A stretch of DNA of 64,000 nucleotides from [Phialemoniopsis] sp. UDSM-2020 (lineage: Eukaryota; Ascomycota; Sordariomycetes; Thyridiales; Thyridiaceae): NCBI GenBank assembly GCA_018873225.1, contig JAEILZ010000006.1:1612001-1676000 (forward strand), in the 5' to 3' direction. The notes below the pieces were generated by a model. It was not told the origin of the DNA. It was given only the letters and a program-made list of their open reading frames with translations, and did not search any database. Shown piece by piece: positions 24,786 to 37,293 of the stretch (position 1 is its first letter; each line of letters begins with the position of its first letter). The position numbers and the translations under genes are program-made.

Positions 24786-27700
24786 ATGGAGCCAATAGCT
24801 ATAATAGGGCTGTCCCACCGGTTTCCCGGTGGAGCGTCGACGCCGGCTGCGTTCTGGGACCTTCTCCTAAACCCACCAGATGACATCTCGCGCCCGCCGC
24901 CCCCGGAAAGGTTGAATCTTTCCAAGTTCTACCACTCCAACGACGACCAGCATGGCAGCACTCCTGTCTCTAAATCGTATTTCCTCAGTGACGATGTCAC
25001 CCATTTCGACGCCTCCTTCTTCGCCATCAGCCCTTTGGAGGCTGAGGCCATGGACCCCCAACAACGGTTGCTGCTGGAGACGGTCTACGAAGCCACCGAA
25101 AGTGCAGGAATACCTTTGAAGCGACTGAAGGGAAGCCGGTGCTCGGTGTTCGTAGGCGTAATGACCGCGGACTACGAACATATCCAGTATCGTGACCCTG
25201 AGGACCTGTCTGCCTACACCGCGACAGGAACATCCCGAGCTGTATTGGCAAACAGAATATCTTACTTCTTTGACCTCAAGGGACAGTCCACGGTTATTGA
25301 CACAGCGTGTTCTTCCTCATTGGTGGCGTTGCATCTTGCAGTCCAGGACATGAGATCCGGAAACTCGGAAATGGCCATCGTGAGCGGATGCAACCTCCTA
25401 CTAGGCCCAGACCTGTACGTCAGCGAGGCAAAACTACACATGCTTTCCCCGACAGGAACTTGCAAGATGTGGGATGCTGGTGCCGATGGTATGTATTATT
25501 ATACAGAACTATGAAAGTTTGCGATTATGCTGAAAATTGAACAGGTTATGCGCGCGGTGAAGGAGTTGCAACGCTCATTCTGAAGCCTCTCAAGGCCGCC
25601 TTGAGGGACGGCGATCCTATTCAAAGTGTAATCCGTCACACAGGAGTGAACTCTGATGGACGTACGCAGGGCATCACAATGCCGAGCGCAGCTGCCCAGG
25701 CATCTTTGATACGACACACTTACCAGGCTGCGGGGCTCATTCCCGTCAAAATCGAGGACCGATGTCAATACTTTGAGGCGTGAGTCAGATCTGAGCATTT
25801 TACAATCTGCTTCGAAGCACTGACTTGAACACGCCTACAGCCATGGGACTGGAACAAAGGCGGGTGACCCAAATGAGGCAAGAGGTATTTCCGAGGCCTT
25901 CTTCGAAACGACGCAGCTGGAAACCCAAAGCACACTTGCGGAATCTCAACTCCTTGTAGGCTCTGTAAAGACAGTGATAGGCCACCTTGAAGGAGCTGCG
26001 GGGCTTGCTGGAGTTATCAAGGCACTGCTTGCCATGAAGCACGGTTTCATTCCTCCCAATTTGCATCTCAAAAACTTGAGCCCGGATGTTACGCCTTTTA
26101 CGAAACACCTTGCGGTCCCTACTCAACCTGTACCATGGCCATCACCGGCAAGAGGTCAACCCAGACGAGCAAGCATAAACAGCTTTGGTTTCGGAGGAAC
26201 TAACAGTCACGTAATACTCGAGACATACCAAGGGGACGATCAGTCGGCGGCATCTGGAACAGAGGATGCCACCCTGTCAACAGTTCCTGTACTCCTTACT
26301 GCGCATAGTCTATCATCGCTCACACGCCGCGCTGGGCAAATTGCAGAGTATCTCCGACAACATATGCAAACAGATGTCCAGGACCTAGCTTGGACCCTGT
26401 GGGAACGACAAAGCCATTTGCCATACCGTCAAGTATTCACCGAGACTATTAGTCGTGAGGGACTGATCCAGGAACTCGACAAGTTTGCCCAGGGATCGTC
26501 TTCACCAGCAATCACACAACGGACTCTGATCTCTCCTGACGAAGGTTTCGGTACGCTGGGCATATTCACCGGCCAAGGTGCCCAATGGCCAGGGATGGGC
26601 CGGGAACTACTCGACCACAACCAAATTTTCAAAGCATCGATCGCCAAATGCGACGAAGCACTAGCTAGCCTCCCGGATGCTCCAGATTGGTCACTGGCAG
26701 AACAATTGCGTGACGATACACCCGCCAATTCGATATCGGACGCAGGGATAGCCCAGCCTGCCACCACCGCTCTTGAAATAGGACTAGTTGATGTGCTTGC
26801 ATCTACAGGAATCAGGTTCAGCGCAGTAGTGGGCCACTCCTCTGGCGAAATGGCTGCTTGCTACGCCGCCGGCATTCTCAGTCTGGAGGATGCCATCAGG
26901 ATAGCATACTACAGGGGCTTGTTCGCAAAGAAGTATGTTGGCAAAGGCGCTATGCTTGCAGCGGCTCTCGTTGCGGAAGAAGCTCTCGAACTTTGCCAGA
27001 GTAACAAGTTCAATGGTCGGCTGTGGCTCGCGGCCAAGAATGCGCCTTCCACCGTCACTTTATCCGGAGATGAGGATGCGGTACACGAGGCGAAGGCGGT
27101 ACTAGACGGCCAGAAAACATTTGCCCGCGTGCTCCGCACCGACAAGGCCTACCATTCTCCACACATGGCAAAGTGCTGCGATGCCTACCTTGAGGCTCTT
27201 CGGAAATGCAGGATCAAGCCCCAGAAACCACGAAAGGGATGTGTGTGGGTAAGCAGTGTCGATGGTCATGCGGATCGATCTTGGGACGGCAACGTTGAAG
27301 CGCTCAGTGACCAGTACTGGATCGATAACATGCTGCAGCCTGTCCTTTTCACAGATGCTGTCACTGCTGCGTTGACGAATGGAGGTCCATTCGACGTTGC
27401 GTTGGAGGTTGGCCCGCATCCGGCACTCAAAGGCCCGGTTGCGCAAACCATTCTACCGCATCTCAAAGGCGGCATTCCATACTACGGCTGCATGAGCCGA
27501 GGCACAGACTGTGTGAGCAGTCTGATGAACCTAGTAGGATCGCTTGCTGCTTCATTTGGTGCGGAAATAGTTGACCTAGAAGGGTACCAAAGGAGTTGGG
27601 CGCAAGCGACTGCAAAGCCACAAGTTGTCGACAACCTTCCTCCCTATCCATGGGATCACGACAAGAGTTACTGGCGCGAATCAAGAATATCTCGTAATCA

Positions 27701-30700
27701 CCGACTTCGACCCGATGATAACCCCAGCTCACTCAAGTTACTGGGCCGACGATGTGCCGATGATTCGAACCGGGAGCTTCGTTGGCGCAACTTCCTCAGT
27801 TTGAAGGAGCTTCCGTGGCTTCGAGGCCACTCATTCCAAGGCGAAGCCTTATTTCCGGCAGCTGGTCATCTGTCACTCATGTTAGAAGCTGCACATGTTC
27901 TGGCTCACGGCCGTGCGATCGAGTTCATCGAAGTCCGCAACGTCAAGTTGGAACGCACCCTCAGTGTTCATGATGGACCAAGACCAGTCGAGATCATCTG
28001 CTCTGCCAAGGTGACTACTGAACCAAGTGAAGCGAACCGATTGGAGGCGGAGTTCTCGTGCTACTTCTGTTCAGACCCCAATGCCGCAACTACCGAAAGG
28101 ACTTCCGCAGGCAACTTGCACATTCAGTTCCTGAGCGACAAGGAATCAGCGACAGACATCTTGCCACCTCGGACTGAGAACCCTTCTGCTACATCGACGA
28201 TCGATGTAGAAAGATTCTACACTTCGATGCACGGGGTGGGCTTGGAGTATGACGGCGCTTTCAAGGCAATTAGGTCAATACGTCGCGTCGCTGGTTTCGC
28301 TACCGCGACAGCATCATGGAGTCTTGATGAAGTGGGTGACGGCCAAGAACACGGCGATCTATATCATCCTGCTCTACTTGATACGGCGCTACACCCCGTA
28401 AGTTTTCTCGAGGCAGTCATGAAAAGCAGACTGTCATGGATTATCCCACTGCCTAAAATATGTGGCTAACTCATCTGATAGATATTTGCAGCCTTCACAA
28501 CACCGTCAACAGACCGCCTGTGGACAGCATATCTTCCTCTGTCCATCGACACTGTCACTCTTGGTTCCAATACGCGCGTGCCAACATCATCAGGTGGCCC
28601 GGTAGAAATTTTGATCGACTCTTACATCACCGAAGGGTCGCCAACAAAGATTGTGGGCGATGTCGACGTGTTCACTTCCCAGAATGTACCTCTGGTACAG
28701 CTACAGGGGGTCACACTTGGTGCTTTGGAGCGCACGAGTTCTTCGAATGATCGGAATATCTTCAGCCAGACGATTTGGCAACCCGACATACTCGGAGGCG
28801 AGGAGTTTGCCATCGATTATAATCCGTCTCAAGACGAAATGGTTGTAGATGCCGAGCGTGTCGCCTCATTCTACGCTCGACGAATCGTAGAGGAAGCAGT
28901 GACTGTAGGCGAGGCTGGCCTCAAGTGGTGGGAGCAACGCATGGTGCAAACGCTTCGGGACCATGTGAGCGAGTCAAGTACAGGGCATGACGACAATGAA
29001 ATCACTATTGAGGCACTGGTCACAAAGCACCACGATCAGGTCGACTTTCGTCTAATGCATACAGTCGCCCGTGAGATAGGTAGCGTCTTCCGAAACGAGA
29101 AGCAAATGGTCGAGGTCTTGTTTGAAGGCCAAGAGATGAACGACTTTTACCGTCAAGGACTAGGACTTCGGAACGCTCAGCGTCAGATTGCGAGTTACAT
29201 GAAGTCAATCTCCCATCGGCATCCTGGAGCTGCTATCATTGAGTTAGGAGCAGGGACTGGAGCAACCACGTCCATCGTGCTCGAGTCGATCGGCAGCGCA
29301 TACGGATCGTATACCTTTACCGATGTGTCCGCTGGGTTCTTTCCTCAGGCCCAAGAAATGTTCCAAGAGCATGCCGATCGAATGGCATTCCGCAAGTTGA
29401 ACATTTCTGCTACTTTTGAAGAGCAAGGGTTCGAGAATGGATCATACGACGTGGTCATAGCGGCCAACGTACTCCATGTCACGGAAGATGTGGAGGTTGT
29501 CCTTCGTCGTGTAAGAAACCTCCTAAAACCAGGCGGCTTTCTCGTTGTTACAGAGCCCACAGCAAGCATGTTGCGACTGCATGTTATCCTTGGTGGCTTG
29601 GAAGGATGGTGGCTTGCCCGTGATGATTGCCGAGTCGCTGGCCCGATCCTTACCTGTGAGACTTGGGATGAGAAGCTGCAGACCACTGGATTTTCTGGAA
29701 TTGATCTGTTCAGCCACGATCAAGTCATTGAGGATCTACATTCGTGCACATCCTTTGTCAGTCAGGCTGTCAACGAAGACCTCGAATGTCTACGGGATCC
29801 ACTGACAAACCTCGACAAACTGCCAAAATCAACTCCCATCACCATTGTTGGTAGTTCAAACTTGACAACTTCGAAACTTGTCAAATCAATCAAGGCGCGA
29901 TTATCTTCATACGGGATGGATGTAGCTCACCACAGAAGCGCGAACCAGGCAGTTCAATCTGCAACTGAGACGTCTGGATTCGTTCTGTCCCTGTCGGAAC
30001 TCGACAGCCCAACCTTCCAGGGTGACTTCGACAACGAAACGCTCAAGGGACTCCAGCAACTGCTAAAGAGTCCCAAGGCTCTTCTGGCAGTGACAAAAGA
30101 CGCTGCTTCAAAGAATCCAGATTCGAACATGATTGCTGGCCTCTTTCGAGGTCTTCGAGCAGAGACCCCAACGTTGCGATTGCAAATTCTGGACCTGGAA
30201 GCACCGAAAGTGGATGCCGATGTTATCCTGACGCACTTCCTACGCCTTGTGTTTGCAACTTTGCGGGATGATGAGACTCGTCACAATTTGTGGACTACTG
30301 AAACGGAGTTGGTGTTGCGAGACAACAAATTGTTTATACCCCGTGTTCTCCCTGACACTGATCGCAACGAACGCACTAACACTTGCCGTCGATCTGTGCA
30401 ACGGCTCGTATCAAAGACGGATCATCTCATACAGGTCAGCACCAGCGGTGATTCAGTCGAAATAATCGCGAGCGCGAAAGTGGGCGTTGCTGCCTGTGAC
30501 TTGGCCGCAGTGATCGTCGACTATTCGACACTGGCACCTGTTGGCTGTGTCACTGGACCGCTACCACAATATCTCAGCGTCGGCAAAGATACTCACCATG
30601 GCGCCCGCTACCTTGTTGCGTTGTCAACTGAGAATGCATCCGAAATCCAAGCATCGACCAGCGATACATACTCGATACCACGCGAAACATTTGACGCCCA

Positions 30701-33700
30701 AACCCTGGAACTCATGGCTATTATAATAGCTGCTCGTTCATGGCTACGACATGTACCCCAAGGAAGCACCATATGGCTGCATGGTATGGGTGATATGGTC
30801 GTGCATGTCTTTGAACAGGAAGCGGCTTTGAAAGGGATTAACATTTTGTCGACTTCTGAGGATCGTGAGCACCCGAAACTCCTCCATCCCCGTGCGCCCT
30901 TACGTACAATTAGATCCATCGTTCCAGACAACACAGTTGCACTTGTGGTTAGCAACCATATAACCGAGCAGCAAGAGCTTGTCACTTCGCTACAATCCAG
31001 ACTCGGCATCTCAAAAGGACTGTGCGGAACACTGGCCGATTTCCCATCATCCTCATGGCCAGGAACCACAACGCCAAGTGAGCTTCTCGCAGAGACGTAC
31101 GAGGCTTGTATCAAATGGCAGTCTCCACCGGACCTCGAAAGTCGGTGCGCAGTTACTCCTATATCAGAGGCCGGCGGCCAAACAACGTCAGGAGACTCGA
31201 TGACAATTCTCGACTGGACGGCGCCAGTCAACATTCTCTCCAATATCAAGCCTACAGCACCAGAGAAACTCTTCAAACCTGACAATACCTACTTCTTAGT
31301 AGGTCTCACCGGCGAAGTAGGCTTGTCCATCTGTTCCTGGATGGTCTCCCACGGTGTCCGCAGCGTTGCACTAGCGAGCCGAAACCCAAAGATTGACCAG
31401 CATTTCTTGGACAAGATGAACAAGGCTGGCGCGACAATTCGAGTATTCGCCATGGATGTAACCAATGCTGCGAATGTTCAAAACGTGGTACGGGAGATCA
31501 AAGCTACTATGCCACCGGTAGCTGGAGTCTGCAACGGCAGCATGGTCCTTGCCGATGGGCTCTTCCAAGAGATGGACAAGAACCAGGTGGAGACAGCTCT
31601 CAACCCCAAGGTCCGGGGTAGTATGATTCTCGATCAAGCATTCGCCGGCCAACAACTCGACTTCTTCGTCATGTTGTCCTCTTTGGGTTCGGTGATCGGC
31701 ACGCCTGGCCAGTCGAACTACCACATGGCAAACATGTTCATGGTGGCTCTAGCTGCCGAGCGGAGACGCAAAGGCCTTGCTGGGTCCGTCATCGATGTCG
31801 GCTATATTGCTGACATCGGGTATGTCCCCCGTCAGGACGTGTCGGTGGAACGTACTCTGAGGGCCATGAACATGCTGGCTCTGTGGGAAGAGGAGATCCA
31901 TATCATGTTTTACGAAGCAATCTTGGCTGGACAGCCCACCTCGACACATTCCTCGGAACTGATCATTGGACTCCCTGTCAGCGATGATGAGTCAAAGCGC
32001 CCTCACTGGGCCAGCGAGCCAAGATTCTCCCATCTTGTCGTTGAGAATAGGAAGTCTGTGGTTGCTGGCAATGCTGGCTCGTCAGCCCTGCAAAACCTCC
32101 AATCCGCTCTAACATCCTTGACCGATGAAGAGACGTTGGCTATCGAGATACAAGGGGCCCTGGCAGAACAACTCGAGTCTCTCTTGCAACTACCATCCGG
32201 AGGAGCAAATATGACATCGCCCATGGTTTCACTGGGTATGGACTCGCTGCTCGCTATGGAGGTGCAAAGATGGTTTCGCAAGGTTGTTGGAGCCGAAGTC
32301 TCAGTCTTGCAGATACTGAGCGGCGCTTCCGGCGAGACAACTTGCCGAGCGGCTGCAACTTCAGTTTTTGCTAGGAGACAGGTTGGTAAAAAGGAGCCTG
32401 TTGAACAACAGGCTCAATCTGGGGCAGCGAGTCCCAAGGTCGACGTTGCTGGTGATGGTGCTTCATCGAATGGAACCTTGGCCAAGGAGCGTTCCCCGGC
32501 CATGAACCCCGAAGAGTCGCCGAAATTGGCTATCCAAACGCCAGCTACGTCAACCGTCAATAGCGAGTCCATTGAGTCAGACGATGAGAAACTCGGGGTA
32601 GAAGGAAAGCATGTCATCGCTGTTGAGAAAGAGGCCCCTCTCTCCTTCGCTCAGGCACGTCTTTGGTTCCTCCACAAATTCCTCAAGGATCCTACTACGT
32701 ACAACGAAACCGCCATGTATGCCATTCGCGGAGGTCTGGACGCCGACAAACTTCGTGCTGCCTTTAGGCAACTGACTTCTCACCACGAGGCGCTGCGCAC
32801 AAAGTTTCGTGACAGTGCCGAGACGATGAACCCGGTTCAAGCTGTGATGACTGAGTCCGCTTGCACTTTTCGGTACATTGAGCAGGCTTCCGATGCGACC
32901 GTCGACGCTGAGTTCAAGGACATTACAAGAAAATCATGGGATCTTGGCAATGGAGTTTGTTTGGGCATGGTCCTACTACAGCATTCGCCAGATTACCACA
33001 CACTCATCATAGGCAGCCATCATATAGCCGTGGATGGTGTAAGCTGGCTCATCATGATGCGTCATCTGGATCTCGCGTACCAGTCAAAAGCACTGCATTC
33101 TGCTTTGGGTTACACCGAATTCGCAACAAGGCAGCGAGAACTGTTACAGAATGGAGCCTTCACGCAAGAAATTGACTTCTGGAAGCGCGAGCTAGCCGGC
33201 CTCGAAGAGCCTCTGCCCTTATTTCCAATGTCTCGGGTCAATACGCGCAATGCCAGCGACAGGTACGACAATGTGACTGTCGAGACGATGCTGGACTCGG
33301 AAACAGTCTCCAAAGTCAGAAAGGCCAGCAGTAAGCTGCATATGACGCCCTTCCATTTACATCTCAGCGTTCTCTTAGCTCTTTCCTCTCGACTTGCAGA
33401 GACTGACGACATTTGTATCGGAATGGTGGACCCCGGACGCTCCGAAGAATGCTTTGCCGAAACTGTTGGCTTCTTCATCAACATCGTCCCTGTGCGAGTA
33501 TCAGTCGGGCACGACGAGTCGTTCCAATCGCTTTGCAAAATAGTCTCTTCAAAGGTCTTCACTTCGCTCAGCAACTCGCAAGTACCCCTAGATGCTCTGC
33601 TTGACACGTTCAAAGTTCCGCGAACGACTCGACACAGTCCCCTTTTCCAGATCATCATCAATTACCGGCGTGACATTCTTGGCCACAATTCCATCGGTGA

Positions 33701-36700
33701 CTGCCAGGTCGAGTACATCAAATCTCAAAGCTCGAGGAACCCCTACGATGTATGCCTCAACGTCACCGAGACTCCGGACAAGACCTGTCTTGTTGAAATT
33801 TTGGCAAAAGAGACAATTTACTCGAGCGAGGCGGCAAAGTCGATCTTGGACTGCTACCTACGTTTCCTGAACTGTGTATGTCAGACGCCGGAAACACCTG
33901 TGTCACAATTGCCCTTGTGGAAGTCGACACATTCACCCGATCTGTCGTTATCGGCATTGGGGCGGGGAAAGAGGGTTGAGTATGCATGGGAGGAGACGGT
34001 CACACGTCGAGTTGTGGCCATTGCTGCTCGCCACCCTGATGTCGTGGCAGTCGAGCAGCAGAGGATAGCGCTGACATATGGCGAGTTGATGCTCCGAGTC
34101 GACAGCCTGGTGAATGCGTTGGAGCAGGCGAAAGTCCCGAGAGGAACGAACTCCTACTGCTGTCTCCTATTTCGGCCGACGGTGGAGTACATCGTGTCTT
34201 TCCTCGCTGTGTTGAAGTTTGCAGCAGTTGCTGTCCCTCTCGACACGTTGAACAACAGGGACCGCATGGCCGTCATTGTGGATGACTGCCAGCCCTCAGT
34301 CATCCTGCATCATGACCAAACTGCGGAGACAGCGCAATGGCTGCAAAGTAGGACCGAAGTTGCCCTGCTAAATATCGATGACTATGCAAACGATGTAGTC
34401 GATGGAGCGACGGCAGACTTGTCTAATGCAGAGCAGCCAGCAGCGATGATCTACACAAGCGGCACGACCGGGACACCGAAAGGCGCCATCCTGACCAATG
34501 ACAACTATCGTTGGATCATAGCTTCGACAACCAGTAGGATGCAGATACCCTACACAGGCCAGGTCATGCTACAACAGACAGCGTTGGGATTTGACATGGC
34601 CATCATGCAAATCCTGCTCGGACTTTGCAACGCAAATACAGTCGTTGTCGCCTCGGAAGCGCAGAGGAAAGACCCTTGTGCTGTGGCTGATCTTTTGGTT
34701 GAGCGCGGGGTGTCGTGTATGATCGCTACGCCGACCGAATACGCCCTCATGTTTCAGCACGCACCTGGAACTTTGGCTCAGTGCAAGTCGTTACGTGTGC
34801 TCGGTGTCGGTGGCGAACTGTTCTCCGTCCACCTAGCTGGGCAGTTTAGCCGGACCTTTGGCGACAAGATCCGGGTTTTCAATGTCTATGGACCAACAGT
34901 AAGTACACCTTTCTGAAAGAAGCCCCGCTGAGCCATATCGTGTCAGAAGAGCTGACCAATGCTTTATAGGAGACTTGCATCAACAGCAATGTCGGACTGG
35001 TTGAGCACTGGCGAGACGACCTGGAGCAGGTTGCTGTTGGGCCTCCGCTGGACAATGTGAACATCTACGTGCTCGATGAGCATCGTAACCCTGTGGCCTG
35101 TGGTTGCACAGGTGAGGTATATGTCGGCGGCTGTGGCGTGGGTCGAGGATACTTGCGCCGTCCAGACCTTACTTCGAGTGTGTTTTTGGACGACCCTTTC
35201 GCAGAACCCGATGCCGTGAATCAGGGTTGGACATCCATGTACCGGACAGGCGACAAAGGCTATCTTCGTCAAGACGGTACGTTGGTCGTCTTAGGTCGCG
35301 TGAAAGGCGACAACCAGGTCAAAATCCGCGGCATTCGTATCGAACTGGAAGACATCGCCTCCAATATTGTCACTGTGTCCCGGGGCAGAGTCTCCCAGGC
35401 TGTAGTCACAGTTCGAGGAGAGACGCAGATGCTCGTTGGCTTCGCTGTCCTCGCGCCGACAGAGAACAGGGAAGTGGAAGGCGATTTCTTCGATAAATTA
35501 GCTGCGAGTCTCCCGCTTCCCGAGTACATGAAGCCCGCTGTCATCATACCGCTGGAAAGATTACCAAAGACCACCAACGGAAAACTCGACAGACAAGCCC
35601 TCAACGCCATTCCACTACCACGGAGGTCAACTACACATGGAGCTGCTGGTGACAGACTGTCGCCGATTGAATCTGAATTACAGCAGATATGGGCTGGGAT
35701 CCTTCCGCCTTCTCCTGATCCTATCTTGGCAGACTCTGATTTCTTCCGATGCGGTGGCAATTCCGCGCTTCTTATTCCACTCCGCGCTCAGATCCAGTCA
35801 CACTTTCGAGTGAAAATGCCTCTGCTGCAACTATTTGAAGCAAGCACTCTGCGGTCAATGACGGCCAGTATCCAAGGCGAGAAGGACTCACAGAGCGGTG
35901 GTAGCAACTGGGAGTTCTGGGACAACGAGACAAGATTCAAGCACCAAGAGAATGAAGACGTTATGACTTTAGTCCCTGGGCTTGATTCAAGATCCTCGTC
36001 ACGACCGAAGGTCATTCTCATGACCGGTGCAAACACGCTCCTGGGTTCGCAAATGCTTCGACTCTTCACGGCCAGTCCGCAAGTTGCACACATACACTGC
36101 GTGGCTCTATCAAAGGAGGAGCAAACTGCAGTACCGGATAGTCCAAAGGTCACATCATATCCAGGGAGCCTAGGAGATCCGAGTTTTGGCCTACCTGCGG
36201 AGACACAACGAATGATCTGGTCGGATGTCGATACAATACTCCACGCTGGGGCGGAAGGCTCCTGTCTAAACAACTATTCGTCGATAAGCCGTCAGAATGT
36301 CAACTCCACCAAAGTTCTTGCTCGATTGGCCATGGCGAGAAAGATTCCACTTCACTACATCTCCAGCGCGAGAGTAGTGCTGTTCACGGGCAAGAATGAA
36401 TGGCCTGAGGCGTCCGTAACCGGTCATTACCCACCAAGCGACCAGGGTCGAGAAGGCTTCACATCGACAAAGTGGGCGGGAGAGATGGTCTTGGAGTCTT
36501 ACCATGCCCAGACGAAGCTGCCCGTCACGATACATCGCACCGGCTATGTTCTGAGTGACGATGCTGACCAATTGGTGAGTATTCGGGAAGGCGTGACGTC
36601 CGGTCCCCATTTCAATGCTAACACAGGCTCCAGGACATTGTCAATATGCTCTGCAAGTATTCATCTAACCTCCGAGCTGTTCCGTCATTGTCCAAATTCT

Positions 36701-37008
36701 CTGGTTATTTGGACCTGAGCGAAGTGGACTCGGTCGCATCGAGCATTGCCAAGTCCGTGCTTGCAAAGTCTTCGAGTTCAGAAGTGACGTATCAGCATCA
36801 TACGGACGACAATGCCGTGCCCATACACGGATTCAGAGAGTATATGGAAAACACTCTCGGTCAATCGGTCATAGAAATACCGATGGATGAGTGGGTGGTA
36901 GCAGCCGAGGCCGCAGGACTGAGTCCTTTCTTGGCAGAGTTCCTCGGCGTTGTTGCTGAGAAGGGCGAAGAAGCGAGGTATCCCAAATTGATCAGGAAAG
37001 GCGGTTAG
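24786..37008 (+). CDS. Hybrid highly reducing PKS-NRPS, predicted tetramate synthetase
   Basis: Six exons (24786-25488, 25545-25779, 25841-28397, 28482-34898, 34970-36574, 36634-37008) encode 3963 residues, normal for this family. Each junction restores a core motif: DGYARGEG, EAHGTGT, DTALHP-IFA, NVYGPTE and DQLDIVN. Domains in order: KS (Cys175, His314, His361); AT (GHSSG, Ser646); DH (His976 in [10 protein letters not shown]); CMeT (ELGAGTG at 1419-1425); a degenerate ER region about 1600-2080; KR (GLTGEVG at 2106, Tyr2245); ACP (Ser2420); a Ser/Gln/Pro-rich linker; C (HHIAVDG from 2678); A (TSGTTG from 3157, [15 protein letters not shown]); T (Ser3569); and an R-like release domain (from about 3652). 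In the release domain the usual Tyr of YxxxK is Phe3801 while Lys3805 remains. Family knowledge: such enzymes join a reduced, methylated polyketide to one amino acid and release it by Dieckmann cyclisation or reduction. The substituted Tyr favours Dieckmann release, which is an inference. Amino acid choice is not readable here with confidence. Confidence 0.95.
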
Positions 37009-37043
37009 TCATCGGGGCTCGGAGCTGTCTCGACCTCTTTCGA

Positions 37044-37049
37044 AATAAA
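37044..37049 (+). terminator. Candidate polyadenylation signal of PKS-NRPS
   Basis: An AATAAA hexamer lies 36 bases after the PKS-NRPS stop codon, in the 285-bp gap before the glycosyltransferase. Fungal signals are loose, so this is only a candidate. Confidence 0.45.
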
Positions 37050-37232
37050 GATGCGGATTAGAGTTGATGATCCTTGTTTGTCCATGGACCTGCCAGCTTT
37101 TTAGTGCTGATGAGGCTAGTTTTGGCGGTCCCGTCGGTCCCGAGCCAACCCTGTAATTCAACGTCCCACTTGTTTCACTCGCGTTCAAATTCGTGAACGA
37201 CCCCCTATCTCGTGCTCCTTCTCGCCTCATAC

Positions 37233-37238
37233 TATAAG
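37233..37238 (+). promoter_or_regulatory. TATA-like element of glycosyltransferase gene
   Basis: TATAAG lies 56 bases before the glycosyltransferase ATG in the short gap after the PKS-NRPS gene. Position and sequence fit a core promoter, giving the downstream gene its own start despite the tight spacing. Confidence 0.45.
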
Positions 37239-37293
37239 AACGGAATATGTGTACTACCCTGTAACTGTAAATGGTGCCGATCAAACTTCAACA

